Below are positions 45,972-57,649 of a stretch of DNA of 64,000 nucleotides, piece by piece (the first letter of the stretch is position 1; each line of letters begins with the position of its first letter). The DNA comes from Capsicum annuum. Its lineage: Eukaryota; Streptophyta; Magnoliopsida; Solanales; Solanaceae. The notes under the pieces were generated by a model. It had not been told where the DNA came from. It did no database searches and saw only the letters and a list, made by a program, of their open reading frames with translations. Location of the stretch: contig NC_061120.1 in the NCBI RefSeq assembly GCF_002878395.1, forward strand, positions 120,217,781 through 120,281,780, in the 5' to 3' direction. A program made the position numbers and the translations under genes.

Positions 45972-48343
45972 TGTAACGCCCCAAGTCTGCACTCCAACTG
46001 CCACACAGTTCTTACGACCTCAAAGGACCACAAGCTAACAAATGATTGGTACCTGCTGTGAGCACTGAATAATAATACTGAAATAACACAGAAGTTAGGC
46101 TAAAATGCCATAAGGTTCAAAATTTGAATATTAATACATATAGCAACTGACAATAATATCTGAAAACTAAATACTATCTGAACTAGTCTTATATGAAAGG
46201 CCTAAAACTGAACTATCTGAATGTTGAGTTGATAGGACAAGCCCAAGCTCCGACTAATAGAATAATGAATCTACTATAATACTAAAATAAATAATATCCT
46301 TGATGGATGAGGACTCACTACTGAATCTGTTGCTGCCAACTAAATCTGACTAAGCGTGGTCAGGAAGCTGAGCGTTCGAACCTATGATATGATACATCAT
46401 AACACAAGAAAAGAGTATGTGATCAGTATGTGGAATGTACTTGTATACTAGATGAGGTAAGGATAAAATGCATGGGTTCATATGCATGAACAATAAGTAA
46501 CGAGTGATATAAATATAATAACTTAATAAAAATACGTGGATAACTAAAACTACAGTAAATACTGAGATTGAAATACTGTACATTTACATATATATACTAA
46601 AAATAATTCTAAGTTTTGATAACTGAATAATTGATATCTAAAATTACTGATAACTGGATAACTGTTCCTTATAGTCTTGATTCTGTAGACCTGGGCTGAG
46701 CTCAATACTGAGACTGAGATTAAAACTGTGGGAGTTACTTATCTAATAGAAATGAATGGATTAGGGTCTAACCTGTAACACAGTTGGAAGGGTTCTAGTA
46801 CCGTGCCACAGGTACAGACACTGCTGTGTGGATCTACTGAATTATTGTCTCGAAGGATTGAGGGTTACCATTTACGTATTTCTAGAATGCAAGGACTTCT
46901 ACTAAGGATCACACCCTCTGCTAACAGGTGAGCCCCCATCCTTGGATTCACTCGGTGTTGAATTCTACTCTCAACTGATTGACACTGATTATTAGATTTA
47001 TTGGACTGAGCTGGGTTTAACTGAGTTTTGTAACTGATTGAGTACTACTTTTGCGATATTACTAAGACTATCCTGTAGGTACTATGATTCTAGGTATACA
47101 ACTTGATTTTTGGTATTAAATACCTATAGGACTCGATAGCATTAATAGTAAACACGACATAATCATTAAAACTTAATATTAGTTTCTTGTTCACAATGCA
47201 TTTATTTAGACATTATGTCAAACACTTGAGAGACATGAATTGTACATGAATAGGACCACATGATAACATGTCATGATTTCACTATTCAACTTACATAGGT
47301 ATTCTATCAAACACTTGGCGAGCATGATTATCTTAAATAGAAATAAACAGATATAATTATCATGGCCACAACATTCAACTTGTAAATTCAAGGATTAATC
47401 ACGAGAATCACATATTTTATCACACATGCTATCTTAATTTCATGATACTTGTAATTAATCATCGATTGGAACCCAAAAAATATCATAATCATGGATACAG
47501 TCTAATTCAAGCATGGCAATCACTAATCCGCAAACTTGTATTTTAAATAGGGCTCTCGGAATCCATGGGTGAAAAGAACCCATGAATAAACACCTAACAT
47601 ACCTGAGAAATTCATTTCTTGAAGATTTTTGGAGGAATTCTTGAGAATTGCTCTTGATTCTTGAAGGCTAGGATTTTGTTAATTAAGGGAGAATAATTTG
47701 ATTTTGAGAGGAATTGAGCAAATAATGACTAATTAGGTTATTTGGGACATTAATCTCGTTGTTAGGATGGACTAGGGTCGTGGAAAAAGACTAATTTACC
47801 CCTAAAATATTAAATTTTTGTCACTAAAAATCCTAATTTTGGCCTTCACCGCGACGCAATGGCATGGCGGCGTGTTGAGCCACTGGAAATCGGCTAGAAC
47901 TGTTCAAAAATAGACCATTGTTAAATTGGATTTCAGTGTGATGCGGAGGTATTGCGGAGCCTCATTGGAAAATGATGATTTTTAAAATGGACATTGGCGC
48001 GATGCGCGGTTATCGCCATGGCTCATTGGAAAATGCAAAACGGGAACTGGAACATTAGCATGATACATGGTTATCACAATAGCATACTGTAAATTGATGA
48101 ATGCCAATTCGACCCTCACCGCGACGCAATGATACCCACTTTGCCACACTATTACACTAAAAATGCTATAACTTCTCACTCGGATATCATATTTGGGTAA
48201 AATTTATATTGTTGGAAAGCTGATTGAATTTTCTACACAATGCGAATCTTAAACTAAAAAATTCTAAGTATTTTGAAAATTTTTATTTAGAGATACTCGT
48301 TTACTAAGAGCTAAACTGAGCTAGAGAAATATAGGGTATTACA
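45972..48343 (-). repeat. 5' LTR of element F
   Basis: Starts TGTAACGCCCC and ends AGGGTATTACA at 48343. 2.37 kb, collinear with 36935-39412. Confidence 0.88.
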
Positions 48344-48973
48344 AGCTCTCTAATACTGTAAGAATACTTCTAATTTAATAAAAGTATACCTAGATCATAA
48401 GAACCCTCCCACAACTAGAACAATATGAGACTATTACCATAAAAGGGCACAGTCAAGAAGAAAATTAAGCCTAGCCTACCTGGTCTGCTGAAAACACATA
48501 AAGTTTTCTATATTAAAACTTTTTCCATTTGAGAAGCCTCAAGCCAATGTCATTATATAAAAATAATAATTGAGGTGTCAATAAGAGAACACCAATACCT
48601 ATATTGTTAATTTATGCTTTGACTTGAAAATTAAGCTAAAAATTGGATAGTGGGATATAATGATGGAATTGAGAATAGAGTTAGTCACAAAATCCCTTTT
48701 AGCTCAATGATTACTTTTTCTATAATGAAGCATCATTCGAGCCTAACAATATCCCAAAAATTATTCCAACGACACTCATAAAGTCGAGAACAAAAATAAA
48801 GGAGAAGCAAAAAATTAATCCCAGAACTTATAGAGAAATAATAGAAAAATGTTCACTTTAACACCCCCCTACTAATCCCCGCTTTAATTATGATTTTCCA
48901 CACAGTTATTGAACTCCGAATATAAAATATAGTGTTGTTACACTTAGGAAATGAGTTGAAAATAATTGAAGGG

Positions 48974-48975
<2 letters not shown>

Positions 48976-49009
<34 letters not shown>

Positions 49010-49010
49010 C
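48976..49010. repeat. compound microsatellite (CA)n(TA)n
   Basis: A run of CA repeats passing directly into TA repeats. Not linked to any gene. Confidence 0.95.
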
Positions 49011-49047
49011 CATATTTAATACCTAGTTATGGCCACTTAAGTAGTCA

Positions 49048-49059
49048 CCGCTATAGCGG
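49048..49059. repeat. perfect 12-bp palindrome in LTR K
   Basis: CCGCTATAGCGG is its own reverse complement. Confidence 0.95.
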
Positions 49060-51103
49060 CAAAGAGGCACTTAAGCAACATCCATCAAGCTTACCAGCTA
49101 TAACTAAAGCAACCTAAGCAACTAAAGTTTTCCTAAGAAATTAAAGCATCTTCTGCTCAAGAACCTACCACTAAAGAGGTATCTAGGCAGCTTAACCTGC
49201 TGCACTAGCAACTTGACACCATAAATTTTTACTTAGTCCAAACGAATTGCAATTTGGTGCTCAGGATTTGTTCTAAACCTCATACACAAAAATAATCCCT
49301 TTACAATTTGGCTTTATGGATTCAATAGAACCATTAAAATTTTCATTTGAGGTTGAATAGATAGAATACACATCCCATATCTAATGTTTTATTTTTATCA
49401 AAAACCCACCTAGAAACTCAAGACCATGGGTCTTTCTATCCAAAAATTGACATTTTGGAGCTAAAAGAATCATTAGAATTTCCATACAAGGTTGGTTACT
49501 TGAAATTTTTACTTGAGCCAATTTCCTCAATCCTAAAAACTCCAAAATAGAAAAATGGCTATAAAACCCGAATAAACTTCCTAATAACTAAACGATAAGT
49601 CTCAGCAAGTCATAATGATATGGAACAACTATAGAAAAGCTTTAAATATAAAAAAGGCTTGAAAAAAATAGAAAAAATGACACGGTCACTGTAATAAGAA
49701 ATGTTGATACATGATTGAGACAATTACATAAATAAAAACCAAATGTAAGCTCAATCTTATACTTAGGAAGTTATATAACATAATGAATATTTAGACTTTT
49801 TAAATGGAATCATATATTATGTTAAATATATAGCTCTACTTAAAAAAATAGGTAAGGACCATATAAGGTGACATGATAGCTAAATACCCAGTATATGACA
49901 TCAAATGAAATGGTACAAGGGCATGAGAACTAATGAGACACATGGGAAGATTCAAACTAGGAAAAGTGCTTATTATAAGTATGAATATATAGACTGTATA
50001 ATGGAAAAAAATGATTCTTTGAGGTAACACTATAACCTAACATAATCAAAGAGATATCCAACAAGAGGAATAATTGAAATTGTGAGCCAATGAAGTATAT
50101 AACCAAATAGATTATTGGTTCAATTTGGCATTGTACGGACATATTGCATAGTCAACATATGAACATTCTTTGCATATGTAATCTTGGATCTTATTGGCTC
50201 ATATAAGAGAAACATACGGTAAAGCTTCATGACTTAAGGGCTAAAGTGAATACCTTACTTACCTTGCTGCACAACTAAAAGATTACAACAAATCGGCCAT
50301 GTTCCATTAAGGCATTAATCTACAATATAAGCAAATAATGAAGATAAATTAACAGTTGATAACAAAGTGGGACATGCAAAATAATAGATTAATACTTAGA
50401 AAGCTAGTAAGACCATCCAGCCTCAAAATACTTTATGTATTACCACACCTTCCCTCAATAAATTAATATAACCCCAATCAACTATTTTATAAGGTCACCA
50501 AATTCTTCATATCTACAAACATATAAGTATCCCTTAAATAGTACAAAAATCATTAAACATAATACGAAAATAATGAAATCACGACTTTTAATCAACAATC
50601 CATGAGTTTTCAACCATAGTACATATAAAATCGCCCATCCAGGCGTATACATAAAAGGGGTGAAATTGGGGCAGTAACCTTAACTTTATTTCTGAAATTT
50701 ACTTTCTTAAATTATATTGAATGCATATTTTAATCTTCCCTTCAAGTTAAACCATGTACTAGAGGACATCTCGTAGAAGTTAAAGAGAAGTGGATTGCCA
50801 TGCTTGACAAAAATGAGCTTTCCTAAACTTTAAACAAATGAAAATTGGAATCATTGGTAGAATTAAATTAAACACCTGAATTACTTCAAATATCTAAGCT
50901 TAAGAAAAGAATAAAAACTTCAAGAACCTTGGAGGGAAGGTTAGATCACCTATTTGGATCTTTAGAGGATATGAGATCTTGAGATAAAATGCAATTTTTG
51001 CGAATAATCAAATGAGAAGATCAGAAAAGAATATTATTAAAAGGAATATTTTAGTCTCCCTTATGTTTCTCTTTCAATCAGAAGCACAAAACACAAAACT
51101 ATT

Positions 51104-51357
51104 AAGATGGTGATGCACCAACTTGGCTAAATAAGCTGGTCAATAGTCTAAGTTGATGATACACCTATGAGGAAATTCTAATGTAACTCATGTGTACTTG
51201 GACATATTACGCTTTCTGCCTATTCCTTTTCTTTTTCTTTTTCATCTTCTTTGACTTTATATGGGCCATAAATCTACCCATCACTCTAAGTAGGTAATGC
51301 ACCTACTTGGTCCTTTTAACTTTGTCCATATACATTAAGTGGGTGATGCACCTACTT
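51104..51357. repeat. three hairpin-like 21-bp motifs in LTR K
   Basis: At 51104-51124, 51288-51308 and 51337-51357. The middle one has arms AAGTAGGT and ACCTACTT that pair perfectly around AATGC. The third has one mismatch (AAGTGGGT). The first has AAGATGGT/ACCAACTT. The core GGTGATGCACC occurs in two of them. Confidence 0.9.
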
Positions 51358-51566
51358 ATCACCTATTAGCCTAATTAAATCAAGCAAGATCCTCCTTTTT
51401 TTTATTCCATGTTCTATCTCTAAACACCATTACTTTAACTTAAAAATAATACGCCCTTTGCTAATTTAAACATTAACATTACATACAACCCTTTTACTAT
51501 CTTGAGTGTAAACTTTTTGTTGAGTTCACTTGGTCGTATATGTGTTGGAAGGTGTAGGATGTTACA

Positions 51567-53039
51567 TCATCCCCTTCTAGATTACTCATCCTTGAATGAG
51601 TGGTATTTACCTAAACAAGGTGAACTTTGGATGTTCTCCAAAACAAATTACCAGAGTTTCCTTTATAAATAGGATAGTTCAAAATATTTCAACTGACTAG
51701 AAGCACGTATAGCCAAGCCTTCTAAGGCGTTTTAGCGAGTGTATTCATCTAATAATAATTAATACTCCTCTTTCCCTCATATAATTAAGTGAAACAATCT
51801 GATATGTAATAACATACCTTCCTCTCCTTTTTATACACTGACATGAGATGAAACATATAGAATTTGGAAATCAAAAGTATAAACTATACATATGAACATA
51901 TGAGGGTGAACAATACAAAACGTTAAATAATGAGTAGGTGAATAGGCTAACAGTTAAATAAGTTGTCCTATGAACAAGTGAATAGATAGATGTAGAACTT
52001 ATGATCTGGTAAGGAAAACATATGATATCGGAACCTCTTGCAGTTTTTTCAAACAAATATGGATACTTGGGAAACATAGAGTTCTAGACTCTCAAGTTGC
52101 CTTGTTTTAGAGCTCTGAATATTCTACACAATACTCTTGTGGAGGCTAGTTTTCTTAACTCTCAACTTTATATCTATTGGTTTAGGTAGAAACTAAAACT
52201 TATTTAAGTGACAAGCCTTAAATGAACTTAATAAACTTACTGGGTATAATAATCTATGGGTGCCCTAAATATTAAAGTTGCATAGATATGTGAAATACTA
52301 TGTGTATGACATCTAACTCTAGATACAGATCTACCCCATGCCTCTTGGTCAATTCTCTATATGTTAAGGCTCAACACGGGGTCAACTTTATTTCTTTCTA
52401 AATCTCATGAGGCCTTTAATAGGTTAATTTTGTATGAATTTATAAAACTCAATTTTTTTTCTTTACATCGTTATAGGGCCTTATTCATAGTCATCCATCT
52501 CAAATACAATTTGTGCTAAAATTCTCATATGTGTCCAACCTTCTTGTCAAGATCATTTCTTTACTATGAAATGGGAGGAATTTAACCCAATATATTAAAT
52601 ACTTAAATGATGGGTTTTGAGCATTTTAATATTAATTTTATAATATTTAAATGGCTTGACAACTCTTTGCCAATTACTCTATTGTTACTCCTAATTAATT
52701 TTTTGCACTTCATCTACGTGCATTAATTATCCAATTCACAAATGACATTTTATCACAAATGACATTTTACTCCTTTTTGTGGAGCATTGGATTCTGCTCT
52801 TATCAAGTATTTGTCGAGTTGTACTTTGTGATCATTAGGCTATTGTATCCTGGATGGCACAAGTCAAGAAGATTACTACTGGACTAGTGAAAATATTTCC
52901 TGCACTAGGCTTTAATATTCCTAAATAGAGTGAGATATTCGCATCTCAGTCAAGAAGAAGATACTTTTTATTTTATTCATTTTTTATTTTTTTCAATTGT
53001 AATTGTTGTAATTTTATCAAACAACTTTAAGGAGGTTCA
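51567..53039 (-). other. interior remnant of element K and unassigned sequence
   Basis: Begins with a polypurine-like tract (TCATCCCCTTCTAG) and ACTCATCCTTGAATGAGTGG, like the start of the other interiors. At about 52060-52200 the wording (TATGGATACTTGGGAAACAT; CTCTCAAGTTGCC) resembles the chromodomain end of other copies. Beyond about 52250 I see nothing identifiable. Confidence 0.4.
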
Positions 53040-53700
53040 ATGGAAATAATTAAAAAATCAAGGGATATCAAGATTAGGATTTCAGCAAGCCATTTTGGTT
53101 CCACGGTACCCATTTTAAGAGATGAAAAGATAAAGTATTTTTCTACTTAAATCTACTCAATGTTTCTTATGTGTTGAATGAGAAGAATCCTAAAAAAGTA
53201 GAAAACTCTACCACGAATGATGATGAACTTATTTCACTTCAAGAAAAAGTTTAAAGGTTCTGATGACTCCTATAAGTTCTGTATTTTCTTATTAATTGTC
53301 TATCTAACAATTTTATGATTATTATGATAGAACTTACTCTACTATAAAGAAAATTTAGAGAGCATTGCAAAGTAAGTGTGATATTGAGGAGGCTAGCACG
53401 AGAAAAAATGTCATGAGTAGTTTTTATAACTATCTAATGGTGAACAAACTTTATACTCTTTTCATGAGAAAAAAATTGATGTCTAGTTTTCTTCTTAATA
53501 AATTAGGTTTCAAATAGATTATTGAATCCGTCCACTGCATAGTTATGAAAAATAGAGTTTTTTTGGTGACAAATTGGTGTGCTTATGATGTAATGAATGT
53601 TGAAATTAATAAAACTTCAATATCTTTTTATATGCTTTCTTTACTAATAATTGGCACGCTTATTTGTTTTGTAATGATGATTATTTTTTGGAAATAAGAA
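53040..53700 (+). pseudogene. gag: copia gag remnant
   Basis: A possible start is the ATG at 53040 in TTCAATGGAAATAATT. Broken frames read MEIIKKSRDIKIRISAS, ILRDEKIKYFST and KGSDDSYKFCIFLLIVYLT, which fit loosely the copia gag core (kinase-like WKTKM- and LNCLSD-type segments). The match is weak, and position upstream of integrase is the main support. Confidence 0.45.
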
Positions 53701-54560
53701 ATATTTTAGGATTAATCCCAATGGCTAAAAGGAATTATGCAAAGTATGATGATTGTAATAAAGAAAAAAACACATAAAAGGCCTTATTTTCAATTTTATA
53801 GGAAAACTAATTTATTAGAATTAGGTCATATTAATTTTTATGAACTTGGAGGAAGTTTGATTAATGGTGAAAATAAAAAGTTTATCACTTTCATTGATGA
53901 CTTATTAAAATTTAAATTTTCACTTGATGAAAAATAAAAATGATACTTTTGAAAATTTAAAAAAATTTCTCCATGATGTTGAAAATCAGTTTGGAAGAAA
54001 AATCAAAAGAATTAAAAGTGATAGAGGATGTAAAAATGAGTCAAATAAGTTCATTTTTTGTTAGACCATTGGGTATAATTTACGAATCTACTCCTCCTTA
54101 TTCTTTTGTATCGAATGGTGTGGGAAAAATGAAGAATAGAACATTGTTTTGAGGTAACTACTATCATGCTAACTGAGTCTCATGCACCTCAAAATTTTTG
54201 GGATGAAGCTCTTTTGACTGCTTGTTATGTGTTAAATGGTTTACCTCGTAAAAAAATATTGACGTATTTTGAGTTGTGGAAAGGACATAAGTCAAATTGG
54301 GGGATATCTATGGGGTTGCTAAATTTATGTACGATTAATGGGTTCTTAAATCTCTAAGTCGGGTATAAAAGTTACTACTTGTGTTTTTCTTAGTTTACTT
54401 CAAATAGCATAACCAATAGACTATTTAATCTTGATATTATTGTAATAGAATCCGGTGATACTCTTTTTTATGAAGATAAATTTCCTTTTAATTTTGAAAA
54501 TAGTGAGGATCAAAATATAGAAGAAAATATTTAGTCACTACGCAGTTCTCCTACTTGTAC
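53701..54560 (+). pseudogene. copia integrase remnant
   Basis: The frame at 53737-53937 reads RKTNLLELGHINFYELGGSL and KKFITFIDDLLKFKF, i.e. the integrase N-part with the first catalytic D region. The next frame has ENQFGRKIKRIKSDRGCKNE (second D kept). Then PYSFVSNGVGKMKNRTL, where the catalytic E of the usual AERKNRT is K. The frame at 54166-54357 reads MLTESHAPQNFWDEALLTAC then YVLNGLPRKK and FELWKGHKSN. Three frames and the missing E make it dead. Confidence 0.85.
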
Positions 54561-55329
54561 ATTGAAAAAATAAAAAATGATAATTTAGATATATGAAGAA
54601 GAAAAAACCTAGAGTAGAAAAAGAATTTGATCATGATTTTGATGTATATAATGTTGGAGATGAACCTCTTATGTTCAAAGTGGTTTTATATTTTCAAAAA
54701 GAGGCTTTAAATGATAAAATGGAGTCACTAAAAGCTAGTTGATTTACTATCGGATTATAAAATAATTGGGTATAAATTCGTCATATTTAGAAGACGTACA
54801 ATTTTTTATACTTTTTCTCTGTTAACTAAAATTACATCTATTAGACTTTTAGTTGTTATTGCTGTAATTTTTTATTTTCAAATTCATTAAATGAATGTGA
54901 AATATACTTTTACTAGATAGAGAACTTAATGAGAAAATTAACATGAAACAATACATATGTTTTGTTGAAGCATACCAATAATGAAAAGTATGTGGACTTA
55001 CTAAATTTCAATATGACTTGAAATGGGCACCGAAGCAATGACATGAAAAATTGTATTTCAGTATGATTAAAAATAATTTTAAAATAAATGAGTGTAATAA
55101 GTGCATATATTGTAGGTCTTGGGATAATTAACATGTTATTATTTTTCTATTAACGATTTATTGATCTTTGGCTCTAACATGAATGTTATTGGGGAGCCAA
55201 CAAATATTCATAAAAGTCCATTTGATATGAATGATATTTGTGGGAAGTGGAATAAAAATTAATAGAACAAATAATAGGATTTTACTAAACCAATCAAATT
55301 GTGTTGAGGAGATTTTTAAAAAATATTAT
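54561..55329 (+). pseudogene. copia reverse transcriptase remnant, truncated
   Basis: Linker text RVEKEFDHDFDVYNVGDEPL and FQKEALNDKMESLKAS (54610-54740) is the usual entry to copia RT (KEAINDEMDS-type). After a gap, RT resumes at about 54910 with NEKINMKQ, then YDLKWAPKQ, stop, HEKLYFS and NNFKINECNKCIY (YGLKQAPKQWHEKF-type block), and NRILLNQSNCVEEIFKKYY, which ends exactly at 55329. The YVDD loop region is unreadable. Confidence 0.8.
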
Positions 55330-57478
55330 TGACACGACCCGAACAAGGGCCTTGTCGTGTTGGGTGCCTCAAGTCCAACTGGGACAGAAGATCACCCCCA
55401 ATACCAACCATAATCTCCCTACAATCTGTGTCGAATGAATTTAGAACATATAACAAGATAGAACAATAATAAATCAAAGACACTAAATAAAGTCTATAAC
55501 CATAATCCAACAACCTCAATCCAATATCCAACCTATACCAACCGTAATGCCAATACAAATACCAAGGATGACACCAATACCGACACCACCCATGCCCATA
55601 GTAGTCCCATAAAGCTCCTAACAGAAACAAAGAACATTCGATTGGGACATACCACCGACCATATCCAAAACCAAAGTCAAAGAAACAAAAATAGTGTAAA
55701 GAAGTCCATAGTATGGAAGCTCACCACTTTAGTCTGACTGTAAGTTATTCCCAAATCCAAGTCACTCAGTTAGGAGTAGTATGACTGGTTCCTGAATCGC
55801 ATAGGGATACAACATCCAAAGATGGTTAGCGGAATGAATGCTAGCATGTACTCAGAAATAAGAATAAAATACTATTATTATTCAAAAACAAAGATGATAA
55901 TCATATGTAATTACATACATATATATATATATACCATAATGCAAAAGAAAATCGGATTTACTATGCGTTTAAAATCTTTAACGGGGGTTGTGTATATTTA
56001 CTATCATAATACACCCACGGGCTATATGAGTCCAGTGTTGGGCTCAGTGTTACCCCCTGAACGGGCCCCAATGCATGTCGTCGCATGAATCGAAGATATT
56101 ATAGGGGCCAAAGATTCCCGTGAGCCTATCGCCCTCCATGATACTTATATGCAAGAATAACTTGGGGGATTTTAGTGTACCACTTAAGCATATGATCAGC
56201 ATGACCAACCCTCATGTCGGCAAATAAGAGTTTCTAGTGTCCGTCCATCGGACTCATACCTTCACGGTTAGTATCACAACCAATCATTATTTCTCAATTA
56301 AAAAAATTTAGCACATAACCAAACGACCAGTTCGAGGAATCAATGATCAAGGCATTATGAAGTAGTATCATCATACCAACTATAGCTTGAAAATAATATC
56401 ATTAGCCAATACTTAGGGGATTCCAATGCACTCCACAATACCTCCAATTAAACCAAAGCCATGAACATCAAGTCCTTTCCAAACTATTTAAAATCAACCA
56501 AACCAATTTACGTTCCATTACCATATTATGCAATGCAAAGATTTCACGAATAGTAAAACTATGTGACAAAAATCATTTTCATTGGCATTTTAACAAAAAG
56601 GTTGAAGGCATATAATTTACAAAACCAAACCAAGTATCACTTGACCATTCCTATGTAACCACATGTTCAAACAACAATTATAACATGAGAATAATAAGAA
56701 AAAGATTGAAAAACATTATCCAATAAAGAACAACCCAAACCCCCAACATATATTTCAAAACCCAACCATTACTACAATAATATCATGAAAACCATCCATT
56801 AAAATATGATTTTAGTTGAGCTAATAATGAGGGAGGAGTAACATGCCTTAGTCATGAAGATTCACGAAGATATTTTGATTCTTAAGCCTTTAGATGACCA
56901 CCTTGAAGAAATCCTAGCCCAATTTTCTTGAGAGATTTTTAAAAAGTGTTTAGAGACTATTTTGATCTTCAAAAGCGTGGAATAAGGTAACAAATAGTGC
57001 TATAAGATGTGGGGTCTTAAGGGATTGGGGTGCAAAATTTCCAAAATACCATCATCTTAAAAGTTGTAAAAAAAAACATAAGAGGGTACGATTGGACCCC
57101 TCAACTCATATCCACATCATACGAGTGGTACCCTCAACTCATAACTTGATTACAAAGTTGGACACCACATTTTTTCCAACATGCGACTCTTTTTGCCTAA
57201 CTCATACCATCCCCATACAACTAGTATTCTTCGAGCCGTACCCTAAGTAGGACATCTAGGCTAGACACTAGACAACATACGGTGGGGCACTATACTTCTT
57301 GTATCATGAATATATGACTCATATGGAGTCTTCTCGCACCAAGGATAGAACTTTCCCAACATATGAATAGGATACCTAGAACCATACCCACACCATATGA
57401 CTCGTATGGTTGGTCATGACAAGAGCATTGAGCTCAAAGCTCAAGAAATTTCTAAGGGCCAAAATCCAGGGTGTTTCA
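55330..57478 (-). repeat. 3' LTR of element A
   Basis: Starts TGACACGACCCGAACAAGGG and ends GGGTGTTTCA. 2,149 bp. Contains a TA microsatellite near 55920, also in the 5' LTR near 63075, and an inverted repeat at 57120-57143 (TACGAGT and ACTCATA around GGTACC). A Y/W-rich open frame (55316-55630, minus) here is a chance product of CCAATA-type low complexity. Confidence 0.9.
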
Positions 57479-57490
57479 ATTCTCCCCCAC
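57479..57490 (-). other. polypurine tract of element A
   Basis: Minus strand GTGGGGGAGAAT, next to the 3' LTR. Confidence 0.85.
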
Positions 57491-57649
57491 TTGGATCATT
57501 CTTTCTCAAATGATGGAATAAGACAGTACCAACATGATTTACACCGCAAAAACTCTATTCTATCCTTTAACTAAGTTAGAAAACAAAGATGCAAGGAAAT
57601 CAATCTTTCCTTTAACTAAGTTAGAAAACAAATATGTTATAAAGAGCAC

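Larger units (their letters stand above)
36935..48343 (-). mobile_element. Tekay chromovirus F with a tandem duplication in pol
   Basis: 11.4 kb with both LTRs (36935-39412, 45972-48343), polypurine tract (39413), primer site (45956-45967) and all domains in minus-strand order: gag, zinc knuckle, protease, RT, RNase H, integrase, chromodomain. A 1,592-bp part of RT-RNase H-integrase is present twice. Flanking five bases are AACTT (left) and AGCTC (right), a plausible target duplication changed by two transitions. LTRs differ at roughly 15% by eye. RT active-site aspartates are lost. Confidence 0.85.
48344..51566 (-). repeat. LTR of element K, right part
   Basis: No coding content. Contains a CA/TA microsatellite, a perfect palindrome at 49048-49059 and repeated hairpin-like phrases at 51104-51357. 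Ends GGTGTAGGATGTTACA, then TCATCCCCTTCTAG, the pattern of LTR terminus and polypurine tract. An alternative LTR start is TTAACACCCCCC at about 48855, in which case 48344-48854 would be something else. Confidence 0.55.
35598..53039 (-). mobile_element. LTR element K (3' LTR and short interior), split by element F
   Basis: Starts TGTCACGCCTCAAATTTTAT at 35598, an LTR start I recognise in wording from Solanaceae repeats. The LTR seems to continue after element F (48344) and to end at GTGTAGGATGTTACA (51566), followed by a tract of the polypurine type. After that, about 1.5 kb contains only a hint of the chromodomain end (about 52060-52200). LTR length without F is about 4.56 kb, unusually long, so another unseen insertion is possible. 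Confidence 0.5.
53040..55329 (+). mobile_element. Ty1/copia retrotransposon fragment, cut by element A
   Basis: Plus-strand remnants of gag, pre-integrase/integrase and RT in the copia order (integrase before RT). The fragment ends inside RT at 55329, where LTR A begins, and the rest is expected to the right of A, outside the window. LTR and primer site upstream of gag are not clear. All domains have stops and frameshifts. Confidence 0.8.

Noticed and set aside
48898..48970. Second LTR start at about 48855 as a separate element
   Set aside because: TTAACACCCCCC resembles an LTR start, but there is no primer site or tract beside it, and continuity with LTR K is as good an explanation; kept only as an alternative.
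48960..49010. CA/TA run as an origin, MAR or centromere signal
   Set aside because: A simple microsatellite gives no positional or sequence support for such a role.
55316..55630. Minus-strand open frame rich in Y, W and G
   Set aside because: Falls inside LTR A, starts outside any coding domain, and reflects CCAATA-type low complexity.
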